The translations under genes and the position numbers were made by a program. Positions 61,936 to 64,000 of a DNA stretch of 64,000 bases are shown here, piece after piece. Under the pieces are notes generated by a model that was not told the DNA's origin, made no database searches, and saw nothing but the letters and a program-made list of their open reading frames with translations. The stretch comes from an uncultured Alphaproteobacteria bacterium. GTDB lineage: Bacteria > Pseudomonadota > Alphaproteobacteria > Rhodospirillales > Rhodospirillaceae. Each line of letters begins with the position of its first letter. The first letter of the stretch is position 1. The stretch covers positions 62,001 through 126,000 of the forward strand of contig CACGTM010000001.1 in the NCBI GenBank assembly GCA_902575965.1, given 5' to 3'.

Positions 61936-63198
61936 ATGACAAGAGTTGTTATAACTGGCATGGGTCTTATTACTCCATTAGGTAGGGGTGTAAATGCAAA
62001 CTGGAAATCCTTGATTTCTGGTGTTTCTGGGATTACCTCAATTAGTAAATTTGATACAAAAGACTTTACCTGTAAAATTGGTGGAGAAGTTCCAGTTACC
62101 AATGCGCATAAATCTTTTTTTGATGTAGATGCATTTATCTCTCCCAAAGAAAAAAAAAGAATGGATGATTTTATTCTTTTCGGCTTGGCAGCTGCTGATG
62201 ATGCAATAGCTGACTCAGGATGGAAGCCCCAAAATGAATTACAATGTCAGAGAACTGGGGTTATTATAGGCTCAGGTATTGGGGGTCTTCAAACAATATA
62301 TGATAATTCTATAGTTTTGAAGGAGCAAGGTCCTAGAAGAATATCGCCATTTTTTATTCCCTCAAGTTTAATAAATTTAATTTCTGGACAGGTATCAATT
62401 AGACACAATTTTAGAGGTCCAAATCATGCAGTTGTTACGGCTTGCTCAACAGGTGCTCATGCAATTGGTGATGCCGCGAGAATTATAAAATATGGAAATG
62501 CAGATGTAATGATTGCTGGTGGGGCTGAAGCTGCTTTATGCCCACTTGGGGTTGCGGGTTTTTCTTCAATAAAAGCTCTTTCCACCTCATTTAATGATCA
62601 ACCTGAGAAAGCCTCGAGGCCATGGGATCAGTCTAGAGATGGGTTTGTTATGGGCGAGGGTTCAGGTATTGTGGTTCTTGAGAGTTATGAGCATGCAAAG
62701 TCAAGGAATGCAAAAGTATATGGTGAAATACTAGGATACGGCCTTTCAGGTGATGCATATCACATTACAGCACCTGCAGAAAATGGAGATGGAGGTTTTA
62801 GAGCAATGAAAAGCGCAATTAATGATGCAAGTCTAGACTTACCAGATATTGATTATATTAATGCTCATGGAACATCGACCCCCAAAGGTGACATGATTGA
62901 ATTAAATGCAGTTAAAAGATTATTCAAGCAAGATGTAAATAATTTATCAATGTCCTCAACAAAGTCTTCAACAGGTCATTTGCTTGGTGCATCCGGTAGT
63001 GTTGAATTTATTTTTTCAGCTCTATCCATAAAAAATCAAATTGCTCCACCAACACTAAATTTGGATAACCCTTCAGATGGGTGTGATATTGACTTAGTCC
63101 CAAATTCAGCAAAAGAGATAAAAATTAGACATGTATTATCTAATTCTTTTGGTTTTGGAGGAACAAATGCATCCCTAGTATTAGGGCCCTCACCATAG
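61936..63198 (+). CDS. fabF: 3-oxoacyl-ACP synthase II
   Basis: TRVVITGMGLITPLGRGV; VTACSTGAHAIGDAARII; NAHGTSTPKGDMIE. Confidence 0.95.
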   Translation: MTRVVITGMGLITPLGRGVNANWKSLISGVSGITSISKFDTKDFTCKIGGEVPVTNAHKSFFDVDAFISPKEKKRMDDFILFGLAAADDAIADSGWKPQNELQCQRTGVIIGSGIGGLQTIYDNSIVLKEQGPRRISPFFIPSSLINLISGQVSIRHNFRGPNHAVVTACSTGAHAIGDAARIIKYGNADVMIAGGAEAALCPLGVAGFSSIKALSTSFNDQPEKASRPWDQSRDGFVMGEGSGIVVLESYEHAKSRNAKVYGEILGYGLSGDAYHITAPAENGDGGFRAMKSAINDASLDLPDIDYINAHGTSTPKGDMIELNAVKRLFKQDVNNLSMSSTKSSTGHLLGASGSVEFIFSALSIKNQIAPPTLNLDNPSDGCDIDLVPNSAKEIKIRHVLSNSFGFGGTNASLVLGPSP

Positions 63199-63210
63199 GT
63201 GAGTTTTTCT

Positions 63211-64000
63211 ATGCACAAATTGAGAATCTTTTTATCAATCCTATTCTTATTACTAATAATTTTTATTTCTTTTTTTCTTTATTTTTTGCAAAGTTTAAAT
63301 TCTTCAGTTGGTCATATTGCTCAAGACACCAAATTTATCATAAATCCAGGTCAAAGCCTCGGGGAAATATCGGATCAACTTCAGGATTTAGGAATTATTT
63401 CATCCGCCCAGTATTTCAAGTTTTATGCAGTTATTACAAGGAAAGATCAAAGTCTTAAGGCAGGCGAATATTTATTTGAACCTAATGAGAAGATAGTCAC
63501 AGTTTTAAATAAAATAGTTAATAATGATACTTATGAGAGATATTTAACTATACCTGAGGGTTTAACTTCCATTCAAATTTTAAATTTAATAAATAATGCT
63601 GAAGGTATGAATGATGCTCAACTAGAGACACTTGATGAGGGTTCTATTCTTCCTGAAACCTATAATTATTCTTGGGGGGGAGATAGAAAGGAATTGCTTC
63701 ATAGAATGAAAAAGTCTCTTGAAGATTTTGTAGAAAAGGCTTGGTTATTAAGAAAAGATAACCTTCCTTTTTCTTCAATAAATGAGGCTTTGATATTAGC
63801 TTCAATAGTTGAAAAAGAAACAAGCTTGGAAAGAGAGAGGTCTAAAGTAGCTTCAGTTTTTGTTAATCGGCTAAGAAAAGGAATGCGTTTACAGTCTGAC
63901 CCAACAGTTATATATGGTATAGATAAGAATGGTTTTCTGGGAAGAAAAATTACTCGTTCTGATTTAAATGGTTATACCGAATTTAATACTTATAAAATTC
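63211..64000 (+). CDS. mltG: Endolytic transglycosylase MltG, truncated by window end
   Basis: MHKLRIFLSILFLLLIIF...; IPEGLTSIQI; LILASIVEKETSLERERSKVASVFVNRLRKGMRLQSDPTVIYG. Confidence 0.92.
   Translation, partial: MHKLRIFLSILFLLLIIFISFFLYFLQSLNSSVGHIAQDTKFIINPGQSLGEISDQLQDLGIISSAQYFKFYAVITRKDQSLKAGEYLFEPNEKIVTVLNKIVNNDTYERYLTIPEGLTSIQILNLINNAEGMNDAQLETLDEGSILPETYNYSWGGDRKELLHRMKKSLEDFVEKAWLLRKDNLPFSSINEALILASIVEKETSLERERSKVASVFVNRLRKGMRLQSDPTVIYGIDKNGFLGRKITRSDLNGYTEFNTYKI

Overview
AT-rich, gene-dense chromosomal window with marine alphaproteobacterium-like content. The taxon is inferred from gene content and order, not proven. Housekeeping blocks: guaB-guaA, purF-purU, der/bamB, alr-mlaEF-radA-cvpA with dnaB, rpsF-rpsR-rplI, and fabD-fabG-acpP-fabF-mltG. 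Between them lie transporters (TRAP, MFS, DMT, NSS), CoA-transferase/acyl-CoA dehydrogenase genes and photolyase. I saw no tRNA/rRNA, CRISPR array, transposase, phage or classical defence island. The regions most worth follow-up are: (1) a compositionally alien GC-rich cassette at about 19.74-20.84 kb, with a hairpin-rich leader and a secreted protein of unknown function; (2) a four-gene minus-strand metal operon (CsoR, MerT-like membrane protein, exported His-rich HMA protein, outer-membrane-like protein) with a perfect TATACCC-N5-GGGTATA palindrome at its promoter/start; (3) a DUF1538 (UmpAB-like) membrane protein in an operon with two PII-like proteins; (4) a tandem pair of divergent SAM-methyltransferase-like proteins with an uncharacterised N-terminal domain; (5) a decaying locus at 28.9-29.8 kb with a chimeric aminotransferase/SDR ORF and a frameshifted NTF2-like gene; (6) a 4 x 108-bp coiled-coil repeat gene next to a GAF-GAF-PAS-cyclase; (7) an ABC substrate-binding protein whose signal peptide is missed by the ORF track because its only well-placed start is ATT. 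All family calls come from reading protein motifs; no database search was run.
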